From positions 744,001 through 808,000 of the forward strand of contig NZ_CAOJCM010000002.1 of NCBI RefSeq assembly GCF_948329825.1: 64,000 bases of DNA, written 5' to 3'. Positions 19,298 through 27,688 of this stretch are shown in pieces (position 1 is the stretch's first letter; every line of letters begins with the position of its first letter). The notes under the pieces were generated by a model that did no database searches, was not told where the DNA came from, and saw only the letters and a program-made list of their open reading frames with translations. A program made the translations under genes and the position numbers. This DNA comes from Paenibacillus sp. JJ-100 (GTDB taxonomy: Bacteria > Bacillota > Bacilli > Paenibacillales > Paenibacillaceae).

Positions 19298-19510
19298 CTG
19301 GTCCTCCATCCTTTACTCCAATTAATTTTATTGAAAAAAAATCTCAACAATATACCCATTTTAACGGTTTTATGTATGAAAGTGAACCCCGCCCCCGGGT
19401 CGTACAGCGAGAAATCGTTGTAATGGGCAGAGGTGTTCATCGTATTTTCATAAAATACGTTATTATAGGATCAGTCAATGAATCGATATTATGATTGGAG
19501 GAGCTTGCTG

Positions 19511-20116
19511 ATGACCTTTGAGCAACTGTCAGATGAAGAACGATTTTCGCTAGATATCCGAAGGACTTATCTTTTGGGAACCTACATGAACGAATGGGGC
19601 ATGCCTGAGCGTAGAATGATACTTTCCAAAATGGAACGAAACATTCATGTGGAAATGTACTATTTTCCTGCAACGATGCAGTCCGGTATATCTCGATTCG
19701 TCACTGTAGGCTTATCTCAAGCCACCCGGCCTTCAGGAGAACAAGTCGCCGCAGAGTGGATGCTTGCACTGCAATCGGATCTTGGCGGTGTAACTGTAGA
19801 GCGTGTCAACACCTATTTGGCAGATATAATTTCACATCATATCGAAAATGCCCCGAATTCCGACATTCCGCGCGTGATGAAATCAAGTGGACTAGCACCA
19901 GCAGAATGGACTGCGACTGCTCTATTAATTGACGAATTGCGGGGAGAAAATGAATCTCTCGAACATATCCACACGGGTCAAGGAACGGTCCCTCTGTTGT
20001 GGGTCATCCCGATTACTGCACATGAAGCCGACCTGATTTTGAATCAGGGAATCGAGGAATTCGATATCCATATGGAGAATTCGGACTACTCCATCATTGA
20101 CCCATGCCGTCCTTAG
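19511..20116 (+). CDS. Suppressor-of-fused-domain protein
   Basis: The 201-residue protein resembles bacterial SUFU-domain proteins, mainly in LLWVIPITAHEADLILNQG near residues 165-183. Bacterial members often act as immunity proteins or have unknown roles; no toxin gene lies beside this one. ATG 19511 follows GGAGGAG at seven bases. The upstream ATG at 19478 has no ribosome binding site, so it was not used. It is flanked by gnd (divergent) and a terminator, and appears monocistronic. Confidence 0.7.
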   Translation: MTFEQLSDEERFSLDIRRTYLLGTYMNEWGMPERRMILSKMERNIHVEMYYFPATMQSGISRFVTVGLSQATRPSGEQVAAEWMLALQSDLGGVTVERVNTYLADIISHHIENAPNSDIPRVMKSSGLAPAEWTATALLIDELRGENESLEHIHTGQGTVPLLWVIPITAHEADLILNQGIEEFDIHMENSDYSIIDPCRP

Positions 20117-20175
20117 AAAAACGCTAAATCATGCGGAGCCTCTTAACCAGTCCATTGACAACTTCCATGACATAT

Positions 20176-20225
20176 CAAAGGGCTGCCCCTGGTCATTTCA
20201 AGACCTTTGGGAACAGCCCCTTTCA
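20176..20225. terminator. Terminator between the SUFU gene and the next convergent gene
   Basis: A long imperfect hairpin pairs AAAGGGCTG (20177-20185) with CAGCCCCTTT (20214-20223). It probably serves both convergent genes. Confidence 0.6.
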
Positions 20226-20254
20226 ATAAAAAGGATACTCGAACACGGTTTGCC

Positions 20255-20854
20255 TCATCCTTCCAGCATCAACAGATGCCCGGACAATCGCCGCAGTGCT
20301 TCACGGCAGGCATTGGCTTTCTCTAAATTATTAATCTGTATCGCATCATGCAGACGTTCCAATTCATCATCTACTTCCATGCGCAGCAGCATAAGCCGCT
20401 CTTCGCCTTCGCGGGAGAGGAACATCTCTTCCATCTCTTCCGCCGTAGGCGCAGGTTCTTTTTGAAAAATAACCCGTTGTTTAAATCCGGACACTTCCAC
20501 CAAACGAATCACTTCACCAAACAAAATGTTCTCTACCGTCATCTGCTGATCTTTGAAACGCTTCACCACAGCATGACCGCGCGTATCTCCAATCAACTTC
20601 TCCAGCCACTCAGCAAGCTTGGCATCCTTGATTAGATAGTCTCCAGTCATTTTGTAATTCCCGCTGCGCGTCTGTTGAAAACGGAGCTTTACCAGCTTGC
20701 GTCCGGTGCGGACTGACAAGATAAAGAAAGATTCATCCTCGCTCCAATATAGTGAATACCCCTCACGAATTAGGTCTTTGATTAGATTTTGGATATGCCG
20801 ACGGTTGAACCGCAGCTCCAGATTGCAATATTCAACTTCATAACTCTTATTCAC
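20255..20854 (-). CDS. Conserved hypothetical protein (199 aa)
   Basis: The protein is soluble, charged and has no signal peptide. The first half is beta-rich and tyrosine-rich (YSLYWSEDESFFILSV); the last 60 residues are helical and acidic with many Arg and Leu. I do not recognise a family. GTG 20854 lies seven to eight bases after GGAGGGAG, a strong ribosome binding site. It converges on the SUFU gene. Confidence 0.7.
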   Translation of the reverse strand: MNKSYEVEYCNLELRFNRRHIQNLIKDLIREGYSLYWSEDESFFILSVRTGRKLVKLRFQQTRSGNYKMTGDYLIKDAKLAEWLEKLIGDTRGHAVVKRFKDQQMTVENILFGEVIRLVEVSGFKQRVIFQKEPAPTAEEMEEMFLSREGEERLMLLRMEVDDELERLHDAIQINNLEKANACREALRRLSGHLLMLEG

Positions 20855-21060
20855 GGCACTCCCTCCATCTGTACCGGACTTGCTCCGGCCTCATGTTTCA
20901 AGCGTTTTTGTTACATCGGCTTACCCTATTTTATACTTCATTTTATGTAAGGGTACTTGGTTATTTGACTATTTTTCACCGAATGGGAATCGGAATTGCA
21001 GCTTGCTGCGGATATACTGCATATACAGGGGAGAATTAGTGACGAGTGTTTGTTCTCATA
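20855..21060. other. Intergenic region
   Basis: No gene is visible. The only structure is an inverted repeat TACCCT...AGGGTA around 20922-20955, with no T run, and no clear promoter. Confidence 0.3.
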
Positions 21061-21109
21061 TTAAAAAAGGAAGCTCCTCAACCGTGAACGGTTAAATGGA
21101 ACTTCCCTT
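21061..21109 (-). terminator. Terminator after the MFS gene
   Basis: Paired arms GGAAGTTCC / GGAGCTTCC and an inner AACCGTTC/ACGGTT stem are followed on the minus strand by TTTTTT. It sits about 100 bases after the MFS stop codon. Confidence 0.7.
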
Positions 21110-21207
21110 ATATGGATAAGCATTGCATGTGATTAACTTCGAGTTATATGGCTCTTGCTTATATGGATGGTTCGTCTCTCTGACCGCGGTACTCTGGCAC
21201 TCTTCAT

Positions 21208-22509
21208 CTACGCCGCAGGTGCTGTACGGAATGGCTTACGCGCTAACACAAAATGAACCACAGCAAGTCCGGCCATCACAATGGCGCTGGCGATAAATGG
21301 AGACGGGTGACTGATATGATCCCACAACAGCCCTGACACAATCGGGCCTACAACCATGCCGGACCCTTGCAGCGTGAGAAAAAATCCCCATATCGCTCCT
21401 CGCTCACCCTTAGGAATCAATGTAGCAACAAAAGTGTTCCACGCCGGTAGGATCATGGCATAACTAACACCGACAAGCATGACGATACCAAATACAACAG
21501 GGATGGATGTTATGGCCGAGAAGGCAAACAGACTTGCTGCCGCCATCAAAAAGCCGATATTCAGAAATGGTTTCGTACCGAATCTGTCCACCATCTTCCC
21601 AACAGGCAGCAGTGCAATAACGGTAATACCTCCACCTGCTATAAGCAGCAGACTGTACAGGTTTGGTGAAATATTCAGATCTGTTCGTGTATACAACGTA
21701 ATAACAGGGCTCAACAAACCGATTACAAAAGACTGCATGAACAGTGCCGGATATACGAGCGGATTCACATTGAGCGTTGTACGCACCCGATGTAATGTAA
21801 GCTTCACACTCTTTTGCAACCGAACAAAAGGCGTGAATACGTTAGGCTTGGCTGGGTACTTCTGTCCCGCTCTATTTCCATCCTTTACCCCTTCTCCCGT
21901 ATGTCCTACTTGAGTCACAACACGACCCGGCAGGATCATGGCCACAAGAATGACAAGGATCGCACATCCTATTAAAATAAGAAAAATCATACGGTAATCA
22001 TGACCGGTACGCTCCAGTATCCAGTTCATGCCCACAGGACCTAGTCCTGTACCTCCGAGAGCTGCCATCTCCAATGCGCCCATAGCTGTTCCATTTTTAT
22101 TCTGAGGGCCTGACATGGCGGTTACCCCCGTCATTGCACATGGCCATAAAGGGGATGTACCAATCCCAAGGATTAGACAAGCCATAGACAGACCAAAAGC
22201 GCTTTTTAGAAAAAGAATCATTATAACTGCTATTAACATACAGATTAGAGCCGTGACCATTGTAGCCCGAAAGCCAATGCGTTCTGCTGCCCATCCTGAA
22301 GGGGCTCTGAACAGATTGTCCCCCAAATACTGAAGAGCAAACGCCACGCCAATCACGCCAGCGGACAATCCCAGAATATTATCCATATATACGGGGAGAA
22401 CAGCGACCAACAGCGCCCCTTTGATAATCTCCACTAGGAAAAGTGTCAGCCACATCGCGATAAAAAACGGGGATCTTAGAATTTTGGCTGGTTTGATGTC
22501 GGTTTGCAT
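21208..22509 (-). CDS. MFS transporter
   Basis: The 433-residue protein has about 12 hydrophobic segments, with a longer hydrophilic loop in the middle (about residues 195-240). The segment GWAAERIGFRATM fits the loop 2-3 position of major facilitator proteins, and the second half has the matching GKMVDRFGTKP. The substrate is unknown; drug efflux is the common assignment. ATG 22509 follows GAAAGGAGAAA. It is divergent from speA with a 166-base spacer. Confidence 0.85.
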   Translation of the reverse strand: MQTDIKPAKILRSPFFIAMWLTLFLVEIIKGALLVAVLPVYMDNILGLSAGVIGVAFALQYLGDNLFRAPSGWAAERIGFRATMVTALICMLIAVIMILFLKSAFGLSMACLILGIGTSPLWPCAMTGVTAMSGPQNKNGTAMGALEMAALGGTGLGPVGMNWILERTGHDYRMIFLILIGCAILVILVAMILPGRVVTQVGHTGEGVKDGNRAGQKYPAKPNVFTPFVRLQKSVKLTLHRVRTTLNVNPLVYPALFMQSFVIGLLSPVITLYTRTDLNISPNLYSLLLIAGGGITVIALLPVGKMVDRFGTKPFLNIGFLMAAASLFAFSAITSIPVVFGIVMLVGVSYAMILPAWNTFVATLIPKGERGAIWGFFLTLQGSGMVVGPIVSGLLWDHISHPSPFIASAIVMAGLAVVHFVLARKPFRTAPAA

Positions 22510-22614
22510 TCTTTTTCTCCTTTCAACGTTCCATCTGCAGGGTCTTTACACTTAGTGTAACCGGGGGCATGAGAACCAAATCTCACCAATTCAAAATTTT
22601 GTTGTTCATACCGT

Positions 22615-22642
22615 TTGCATTCGGTTCTGATTTTGCTATACT
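22615..22642 (+). promoter_or_regulatory. Promoter of speA
   Basis: The -35 box TTGCAT (22615-22620) and the -10 box TATACT (22637-22642) are 16 bases apart. The -10 is extended by TG (TGCTATACT). The start codon lies 33 bases downstream. Confidence 0.6.
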
Positions 22643-22675
22643 CATCTTTGTTTACCATTTTATTAAGGAAGGGTT

Positions 22676-24163
22676 GTGACAGCACTGATGAATCACCACC
22701 GTACGCCGCTGTTTACCGCTTTGAAAGATCACGCGGCACTCAATCCCGTACAGTTTCATATTCCGGGACATAAAAAAGGATTGGGAGCGGATATCGAATT
22801 CCGTGAATTTATTGGCGATAACGCCTTCTCCATAGATTTGATCAACATCGCACCACTCGATGATCTGCATCAACCCACAGGTGTCATTCAGGAAGCACAG
22901 ATGCTGGCTGCTGATGCCTTCGGGGCTGATTATACCTATTTTAGTGTGCAAGGTACAAGTAGTGCGATTATGACAATGATTCTATCGGTTTGCGGACCTG
23001 GGGACAAAATTATTGTGCCTCGCAATGTACACAAATCGGTCCTGTCTGCCATTATTTTCTCAGGAGCCAAACCTGTATTCGTCTCTCCTGCACAAGATGC
23101 CAATTTGGGGATCGACCACGGTGTGACGATTCAATCCATCCGTCGTGCGCTTGAGCGTCATCCGGATGCAAAAGCTTTACTTGTCATTAATCCAACCTAT
23201 TACGGTGTATGTACTGATCTGAAATCCATCGTAGAACTAGCGCACAGCTATCAAGTGCCTGTTCTGGTCGATGAAGCACACGGTGTGCTTATTCATTTCC
23301 ATGAGGACCTGCCACTGTCCGCAATGGCTGCTGGAGCCGATATGGCCGCTACGAGTGTACACAAACTTGGTGGTTCCATGACACAGAGTTCGGTACTGAA
23401 CCTGAACACCAAAAACGGATTCGTTAATCCACAGCGTGTACAGACGATCCTAAGCTTGCTAACATCGACATCCACCTCATATGTATTGCTTGCATCGCTG
23501 GATACATCCAGACGTAATCTGGCTCTTCACGGGCACGAGATCGCACAAAAGGCCATCGATTTAGCGGAATTTGCACGACGTACGATTAATGACATTGATG
23601 GCTTATACTGCTTCGGAAAAGAACTGTTAGGTACTGAAGCAACCTTTAATTATGACCCGACTAAAGTTACGATTCATGTGCGCCATCTCGGCATCACAGG
23701 TTATGAGACCGAGAACTGGCTGCGTGAGCATTATAATATTGAAGTCGAACTCAGTGACATGTACAATATTCTGTGCCTCATTACACCAGGTGATACAGAT
23801 GAAAGTGTAAATATCTTGATCAGTGCGCTCCAGGATCTTTCCCGCACTTATTATCAAGTCAATCCTGCGCATGAATTGGTTGTCAAAGTTCCCGATATTC
23901 CTCAGCTAATGCTGACACCACGAGATGCTTTTTATGGGGATACCGAAGTCATTCCATTCAAGGAATCCGCCGGACGTATTATCTCGGAATTCATCTACGT
24001 GTATCCGCCTGGCATCCCGATTCTGCTTCCAGGTGAGGTTATTACACAAGAGAACATCGACTACATCATTGATCATGTTGAGGTTGGACTGCCAGTCAAA
24101 GGGCCAGAAGACCGCAGCGTAACCAATGTCAAAGTCATCGTGGAAGCTGACGCTATTTTCTAG
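22676..24163 (+). CDS. speA: Arginine decarboxylase (Orn/Lys/Arg decarboxylase class)
   Basis: This PLP enzyme decarboxylates arginine to agmatine, the first step of polyamine synthesis in Bacillus. The 495-residue protein aligns by eye with B. subtilis SpeA over its whole length: QFHIPGHKKG at the start, TYFSVQGTSSAIMTM, the PLP-Asp region VLVDEAHGV, the PLP-lysine motif SVHKLGGSMTQSS, and YPPGIPILLPGE near the end. GTG 22676 lies a few bases after AAGGAAGGG. It is monocistronic; speE and speB are not nearby. Confidence 0.92.
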   Translation: MTALMNHHRTPLFTALKDHAALNPVQFHIPGHKKGLGADIEFREFIGDNAFSIDLINIAPLDDLHQPTGVIQEAQMLAADAFGADYTYFSVQGTSSAIMTMILSVCGPGDKIIVPRNVHKSVLSAIIFSGAKPVFVSPAQDANLGIDHGVTIQSIRRALERHPDAKALLVINPTYYGVCTDLKSIVELAHSYQVPVLVDEAHGVLIHFHEDLPLSAMAAGADMAATSVHKLGGSMTQSSVLNLNTKNGFVNPQRVQTILSLLTSTSTSYVLLASLDTSRRNLALHGHEIAQKAIDLAEFARRTINDIDGLYCFGKELLGTEATFNYDPTKVTIHVRHLGITGYETENWLREHYNIEVELSDMYNILCLITPGDTDESVNILISALQDLSRTYYQVNPAHELVVKVPDIPQLMLTPRDAFYGDTEVIPFKESAGRIISEFIYVYPPGIPILLPGEVITQENIDYIIDHVEVGLPVKGPEDRSVTNVKVIVEADAIF

Positions 24164-24208
24164 AATGCCATTGTCTAAGACGAAAAAGCACCAAAACAGT
24201 TTAGTAGT

Positions 24209-24240
24209 CAAAGGACCAGGCTCATTCCTGGTCCTTTTTG
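24209..24240 (+). terminator. Terminator after speA
   Basis: An 11-bp stem AAAGGACCAGG / CCTGGTCCTTT (24210-24220, 24227-24237) is followed by a T run. Confidence 0.85.
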
Positions 24241-24262
24241 TCCTGTAAATAGGGTGAAAAAA

Positions 24263-24295
24263 CAAAAAAAGGCCCCTCAGAATTCAGGAGCCTTC
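24263..24295 (-). terminator. Terminator after the DUF1292 gene
   Basis: On the minus strand AAGGCTCC (24287-24294) pairs with GGGGCCTT (24269-24276), followed by seven T residues. Confidence 0.75.
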
Positions 24296-24317
24296 ATGCG
24301 ATATTTCAAAAGATTGA

Positions 24318-24635
24318 TTACTCTTGCGAAGCAACCAGCTCGTTGTAAGCCGCTTCAACGCGATTCCACTCTGCTTCGTCTTCGATATTGTAGAGTACCA
24401 TTTCTTCGTCTTCTTCTTCCATGCGGAGAATGATACCGTCAGCTTCAGGATTGTTACGCTCCAACAGCAGTGCATAAACGTGATCTTGCACGTCAAATGT
24501 TTCTACCAGTACCATCTCCACGTCTTGACCATTTTCGTCAGTCAGCGTGAGAAGGATTTCTTCGTGTTCATGATCGTGATCATGGTCTTGGCCGCAACCG
24601 CAGTTATCTCCATGCTCGTGTTTGTGATCGCTCAT
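24318..24635 (-). CDS. DUF1292-domain protein with His/Cys-rich N-terminus
   Basis: The 105-residue acidic protein ends in a DUF1292 domain (ILLTLTDENGQDVEMVLV to the C-terminus), as in the B. subtilis YrzB group. The first 30 residues are unusual, with clusters HKHEHG, CGCG and HDHDHEHEE that could bind zinc, nickel or copper. The real start is ATG 24635, eight bases after GAGGT; a TTG further out at 24656 has no proper site. Function unknown. Confidence 0.85.
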   Translation of the reverse strand: MSDHKHEHGDNCGCGQDHDHDHEHEEILLTLTDENGQDVEMVLVETFDVQDHVYALLLERNNPEADGIILRMEEEDEEMVLYNIEDEAEWNRVEAAYNELVASQE

Positions 24636-24734
24636 TGTAATACCTCGCTTCATCAATAGAAAATGTGTAACCTTGCATATCGTAACATGTTAACACTGCT
24701 AGGTCAATTTAACGATAAGCCCTTAATAGCAACC

Positions 24735-25289
24735 TTATTGGCTCAGCGCAGTAATGACTTTTTCAGCAATCGGAACATAGCTGCTGTTTGAATTTTCTTT
24801 AATATGAAAACTGATTCGGTACTTGCCGGCACGACTAAAATCATATGTGAAATCATTCGTACGAAACCAGAAGTTGTCCTTTTGTGTCGTAAGGCTCTGT
24901 GCCTGAATATCTTTTACCTGACCGCTCGGGTCGGTGATTGTGACTTTCACGGCGGCCACATCTGTTGTCAGGCTGTCTACTTGTGAGAATACATTGAATT
25001 TCAATTTGCCCACATTAACATTCCCAAACACAGTGTCTCCTTGAAAGAGAAAAATATGTACATTCGGCTTAATTACCGTTACTCGCTTGTTGCTGTTATC
25101 CCACGAAGCAAGACCTCCCGCTTCCCGGACAGGTACGTACGTCGTCCCATCAATTAAATAACCACCGTCCGACGCTTCCTTGCCATTAATAAGCACACGA
25201 ATCTTCTCGTTCACAGAGTCCGCAAATAATAAAGACCCGCCCAGCAAGGAGAATACCATGACACACAGCAGTACTCTTTTCCATTTCAT
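24735..25289 (-). CDS. Secreted copper-amine-oxidase-N-domain (stalk) protein
   Basis: The 184-residue protein has a clear signal peptide (KWKRVLLCVMVFSLLGGSLLFA, cleavage after about residue 23). A short copper amine oxidase N-terminal-like repeat follows: IRVLINGKEA and DGTTYVPVREAGGLASW. Such domains are common on Paenibacillus exported proteins and probably mediate surface contacts; they have no oxidase activity. The C-terminal half is a beta-sandwich-like region without recognised motifs. ATG 25289 follows GGGGGGAG. Function unknown. Confidence 0.8.
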   Translation of the reverse strand: MKWKRVLLCVMVFSLLGGSLLFADSVNEKIRVLINGKEASDGGYLIDGTTYVPVREAGGLASWDNSNKRVTVIKPNVHIFLFQGDTVFGNVNVGKLKFNVFSQVDSLTTDVAAVKVTITDPSGQVKDIQAQSLTTQKDNFWFRTNDFTYDFSRAGKYRISFHIKENSNSSYVPIAEKVITALSQ

Positions 25290-25420
25290 TCCGTCAAACT
25301 CCCCCCTCTGCTGTAAGCTTGTTTGTACATTTATACTATGAACGCCTATACAAAGTTGCGCTGTTTTTCATTATTTTTCATCTTTTATCCAAAATATTTA
25401 CCTTGCATTGGTAAACATAC

Positions 25421-25448
25421 AAAAAGGCTATCCTACTGTCAGGATACC
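25421..25448 (-). terminator. Terminator after the small Cys-rich protein gene
   Basis: On the minus strand TATCCT GACAGT AGGATA (six-base stem) is followed by GCC and a T run. Confidence 0.65.
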
Positions 25449-25489
25449 CCTATGCCTAGATTGTTATATATGCGTAATTAAGCGAAGTT

Positions 25490-25690
25490 TCACGAAGATA
25501 CATGACGGGTGAGTATACAGGGAACCCCTTTTCCGACAGCTCCGTCTTGTCTCATTCGTGCAGCATATTGCATCCCTTGTGAACAAGGTGTCTTGCAGCG
25601 CTCACAGACATCAGATGTGACCAATTTCATGGATACACGCATTTTGTCACTCTTTAGCGCAGGAGCTTTCTTTCCCTTAGCCTTTGTCAT
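25490..25690 (-). CDS. Small conserved protein with four cysteines (66 aa)
   Basis: From ATG 25690 the protein is 66 residues long: a Lys-rich N-terminus, then CERCKTPCSQGMQYA and a last cysteine in GVPCILT. The cysteine spacing suggests a small zinc knuckle. The ribosome binding site is modest (GGGGAAT). The open frame to 25804 has no other good start. A terminator follows. I do not recognise the family. Confidence 0.6.
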   Translation of the reverse strand: MTKAKGKKAPALKSDKMRVSMKLVTSDVCERCKTPCSQGMQYAARMRQDGAVGKGVPCILTRHVSS

Positions 25691-25859
25691 CTCGGATTCC
25701 CCATTTCCCTTAGTGCTGACTGAATACTGAATTATATGGGGAAACACCCAGTTGTGTGCTTTCGATTTGAGCAGCCAACAATCTGCCCCGTGCGGAGTTG
25801 TCACTATTCCTCCATCAGAAATTCGGCCGACCTTAAACTCAGCACGACGTTCTATACAT

Positions 25860-25890
25860 AAGCAAAACCTCCGATTACTCGGAGGTCATT
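25860..25890 (-). terminator. Terminator after ohr
   Basis: On the minus strand ACCTCCG AGTAAT CGGAGGT (25880-25886, 25867-25873) is followed by TTTTGCTT. Confidence 0.75.
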
Positions 25891-25936
25891 TTCATTTATT
25901 CATTTATTTTGTTAAACGATATATGAAGCATGCCAC

Positions 25937-26356
25937 TTAAGCCCGTTCAACCTTCACATTAACATTACCTTTGATCGCTTTGGAATAAGGGCAATAATCA
26001 TGAGCAAGTTTAACAAATTTCTGTGCACTCTCTTCATCCAATCCGAGGATTTTCACTTCAAGCTCTACATCCAGCTTAACACCACCGTCTGCTGGGTCTG
26101 CTACCAGTGAGACCGTTGCAGCTACAGTGCTGCGTTCGATCGTTACATTGTGCTTCTTCAATTGAAATTCTAATGCAGAGTTAAAACATGCACTGTATCC
26201 TGCTGCAAATAATTGCTCTGGATTGGTCGCTGTAGTTACTTGACCGCCAAGTTCAGGAGGTGTCGCCACGTCAAGCATAAATACGTTATCTGGAGATTGT
26301 ACAATTCCTTGACGTCCACCTGTATTAATAACTGTCGTTTCAAATAGAGTTTTCAT
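25937..26356 (-). CDS. ohrA: Organic hydroperoxide resistance protein (Ohr/OsmC family)
   Basis: Ohr is a thiol peroxidase that reduces organic and fatty acid hydroperoxides. The 139-residue protein has both redox cysteines: YSACFNSALEF (about residue 57) and HDYCPYSKA (about residue 121). It also has NPEQLFAAG typical of the family. ATG 26356 follows AAAAAGGAGAGATT. A near-perfect OhrR operator lies about 70-95 bases upstream, which predicts induction by organic peroxides. The ohrR gene is not in this window. The choice of ohrA rather than ohrB rests on the operator. Confidence 0.9.
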   Translation of the reverse strand: MKTLFETTVINTGGRQGIVQSPDNVFMLDVATPPELGGQVTTATNPEQLFAAGYSACFNSALEFQLKKHNVTIERSTVAATVSLVADPADGGVKLDVELEVKILGLDEESAQKFVKLAHDYCPYSKAIKGNVNVKVERA

Positions 26357-26422
26357 ATTCAATCTCTCCTTTTTCGAATTAAATGTTGTGGTATGTTTTT
26401 GATTTCTTAAATACGTATTATT

Positions 26423-26452
26423 CACAATTGAATTGTACACAATTTATTTGTG
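26423..26452. promoter_or_regulatory. OhrR operator upstream of ohr
   Basis: Two tandem imperfect palindromes, CACAATTGAATTGT and ACACAATTTATTTGTG, reproduce the spacing and sequence of the B. subtilis ohrA operator (TACAATTAAATTGTA repeated). OhrR is a MarR-type repressor released by organic peroxides. Confidence 0.7.
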
Positions 26453-26482
26453 TTTGTAAATAGTTTTCTTCACTAATTAAAG

Positions 26483-26512
26483 AAAGAGCCGCCATGAAGG
26501 CGACTCTTCAAA
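26483..26512 (-). terminator. Minus-strand terminator
   Basis: On the minus strand AGAGTCGCC TTCAT GGCGGCTCT (with one G-T pair) is followed by TTTCTTT. It lies 62 bases after the stop of the small ORF at 26574-26726 and suggests that something is transcribed there. Confidence 0.6.
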
Positions 26513-26573
26513 AAATCCGACAAGGATTCTCCTGACGGAATTTACTATACATATGGTTTCTACTATCCATTTA

Positions 26574-26726
26574 CTATTCATATGGTCTGTACTTTTCACG
26601 TAGCTGTTCCGATTTTCTTTTACGCTCTTCAACATCCAATCTGAGAAAGAGACGAACTGACCTCGTGAGAAGCAGCCCGCTCCATATTAATCCCTGAATT
26701 AAGAGATGTGGTATGTTGATGGACAA
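26574..26726 (-). CDS. Possible small membrane protein (50 aa)
   Basis: A TTG-initiated frame encodes one hydrophobic stretch (IPHLLIQGLIWSGLLL) followed by a charged tail ending KRKSEQLREKYRPYE. This looks like a small single-pass membrane protein. The only Shine-Dalgarno-like sequence, AAGGTGA, is 15 bases upstream, which is far. A terminator follows. The amino acid pattern is protein-like, but the start is uncertain and it could be the remnant of a longer gene. Confidence 0.35.
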   Translation of the reverse strand: MSINIPHLLIQGLIWSGLLLTRSVRLFLRLDVEERKRKSEQLREKYRPYE

Positions 26727-26780
26727 GAAAAATCGTACTCTTCACCTTCACACTACAGTAAAATGTTGCGATGTACTTAA

Positions 26781-27350
26781 CTAATAATTAGATGTGTATT
26801 TATTACTTCCAGGTAGTCTTTTGATTTGATTCCACGCTTCAATCGCTTCAAAACGAGTTTTCCCTTGATTTTTCGAGTCCGCGAAAAAGTCACGAATAAA
26901 TTGATTGTATTCAAATTGAGGTGCAATTTTTTTCTTGTACGAGGGATCTTTCTTTCGTTCTTCTTCTTCAAGCCAAGCATTTACAGCATCATGATATGTT
27001 GTTCCAACATTATTTTTAAAATAATTTTGAATATAGGTGGAAAAGTGGAATTTGGGGATAACACTCTTAAAAAACGCCCTTACTTCTTGACTACAACGAT
27101 GATTTTCCGTGATGACTGTATCAAGACTTAAAACTATTTGTGATTTTATCGTCTTATTCGCTCTTAATTTTCTTACAGGTTTTTTCTTCTCACCTGTCCT
27201 AAGAAATATTTCGATTCTATCGGAAATCTCTATTTTTGAACCAGAGGCACTCAGTCCATTTTCTCTGCAAAATGATTGCAATTCTTCTTTTAACCAATAG
27301 AATTCTTTAAAATTTTCGTTACTAATATCTTTTGTCAGATTTGGTCTCAA
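26781..27350 (-). CDS. SAP-domain / DUF6434-type protein
   Basis: The 189-residue basic protein has a SAP-like helix-loop-helix at residues 15-52 (WLKEELQSFCRENGLSASG, then KIEISDRIEIFL). This fold usually binds DNA. The C-terminal half resembles DUF6434, with EYNQFIRDFF and AIEAWNQIK. The start is taken as TTG 27350, because the family begins (M)RP-x-L-T-K-D-I; there is no good ribosome binding site. The gene is visibly AT-richer than the backbone and lies beside the decayed region, so transfer is likely. Confidence 0.65.
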   Translation of the reverse strand: MRPNLTKDISNENFKEFYWLKEELQSFCRENGLSASGSKIEISDRIEIFLRTGEKKKPVRKLRANKTIKSQIVLSLDTVITENHRCSQEVRAFFKSVIPKFHFSTYIQNYFKNNVGTTYHDAVNAWLEEEERKKDPSYKKKIAPQFEYNQFIRDFFADSKNQGKTRFEAIEAWNQIKRLPGSNKYTSNY

Positions 27351-27601
27351 AATAAACTAAACCCCCATATCACTTATTGCCTTTGCCATCTTAGAGCAAT
27401 TATCCGAAAACATCCTTAATGAAAATAAAGCCTATCAACTGGCGTACTATAAGGTTTTGGAATTCCCAAGTACATGAGAATCTGGAGCCCTTAAATGATA
27501 ATAAACCAAATTATAAATTTACCCAAATCTGTCCTAATCCAGGTTTTGAGCCTCAGCTTCTTCATTCAGGTTATAAAATGTAAGAAAGCCTTGCATGACA
27601 A
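27351..27601. other. Intergenic region with a small reading-frame fragment
   Basis: On the plus strand, roughly 27365-27475, a protein-like fragment without a start (LEQLSENILNENKAYQLAYY and on to a TGA) is visible. It may be the remnant of a lost gene. Nothing else was found. Confidence 0.25.
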
Positions 27602-27642
27602 TAAAAGGCACTGTCAGCGTTTATGCTAACAGTACCTTTTCA
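27602..27642 (-). terminator. Terminator after the DUF4064-like gene
   Basis: On the minus strand a 15-bp stem AAAGGTACTGTTAGC / GCTGACAGTGCCTTT (27625-27639, 27604-27618, with wobble pairs) is followed by a short T-rich tail. Confidence 0.75.
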
Positions 27643-27688
27643 CTGATTCTTTCGAATTTGTAATTCTATTGTATATTCCATTCAACTA

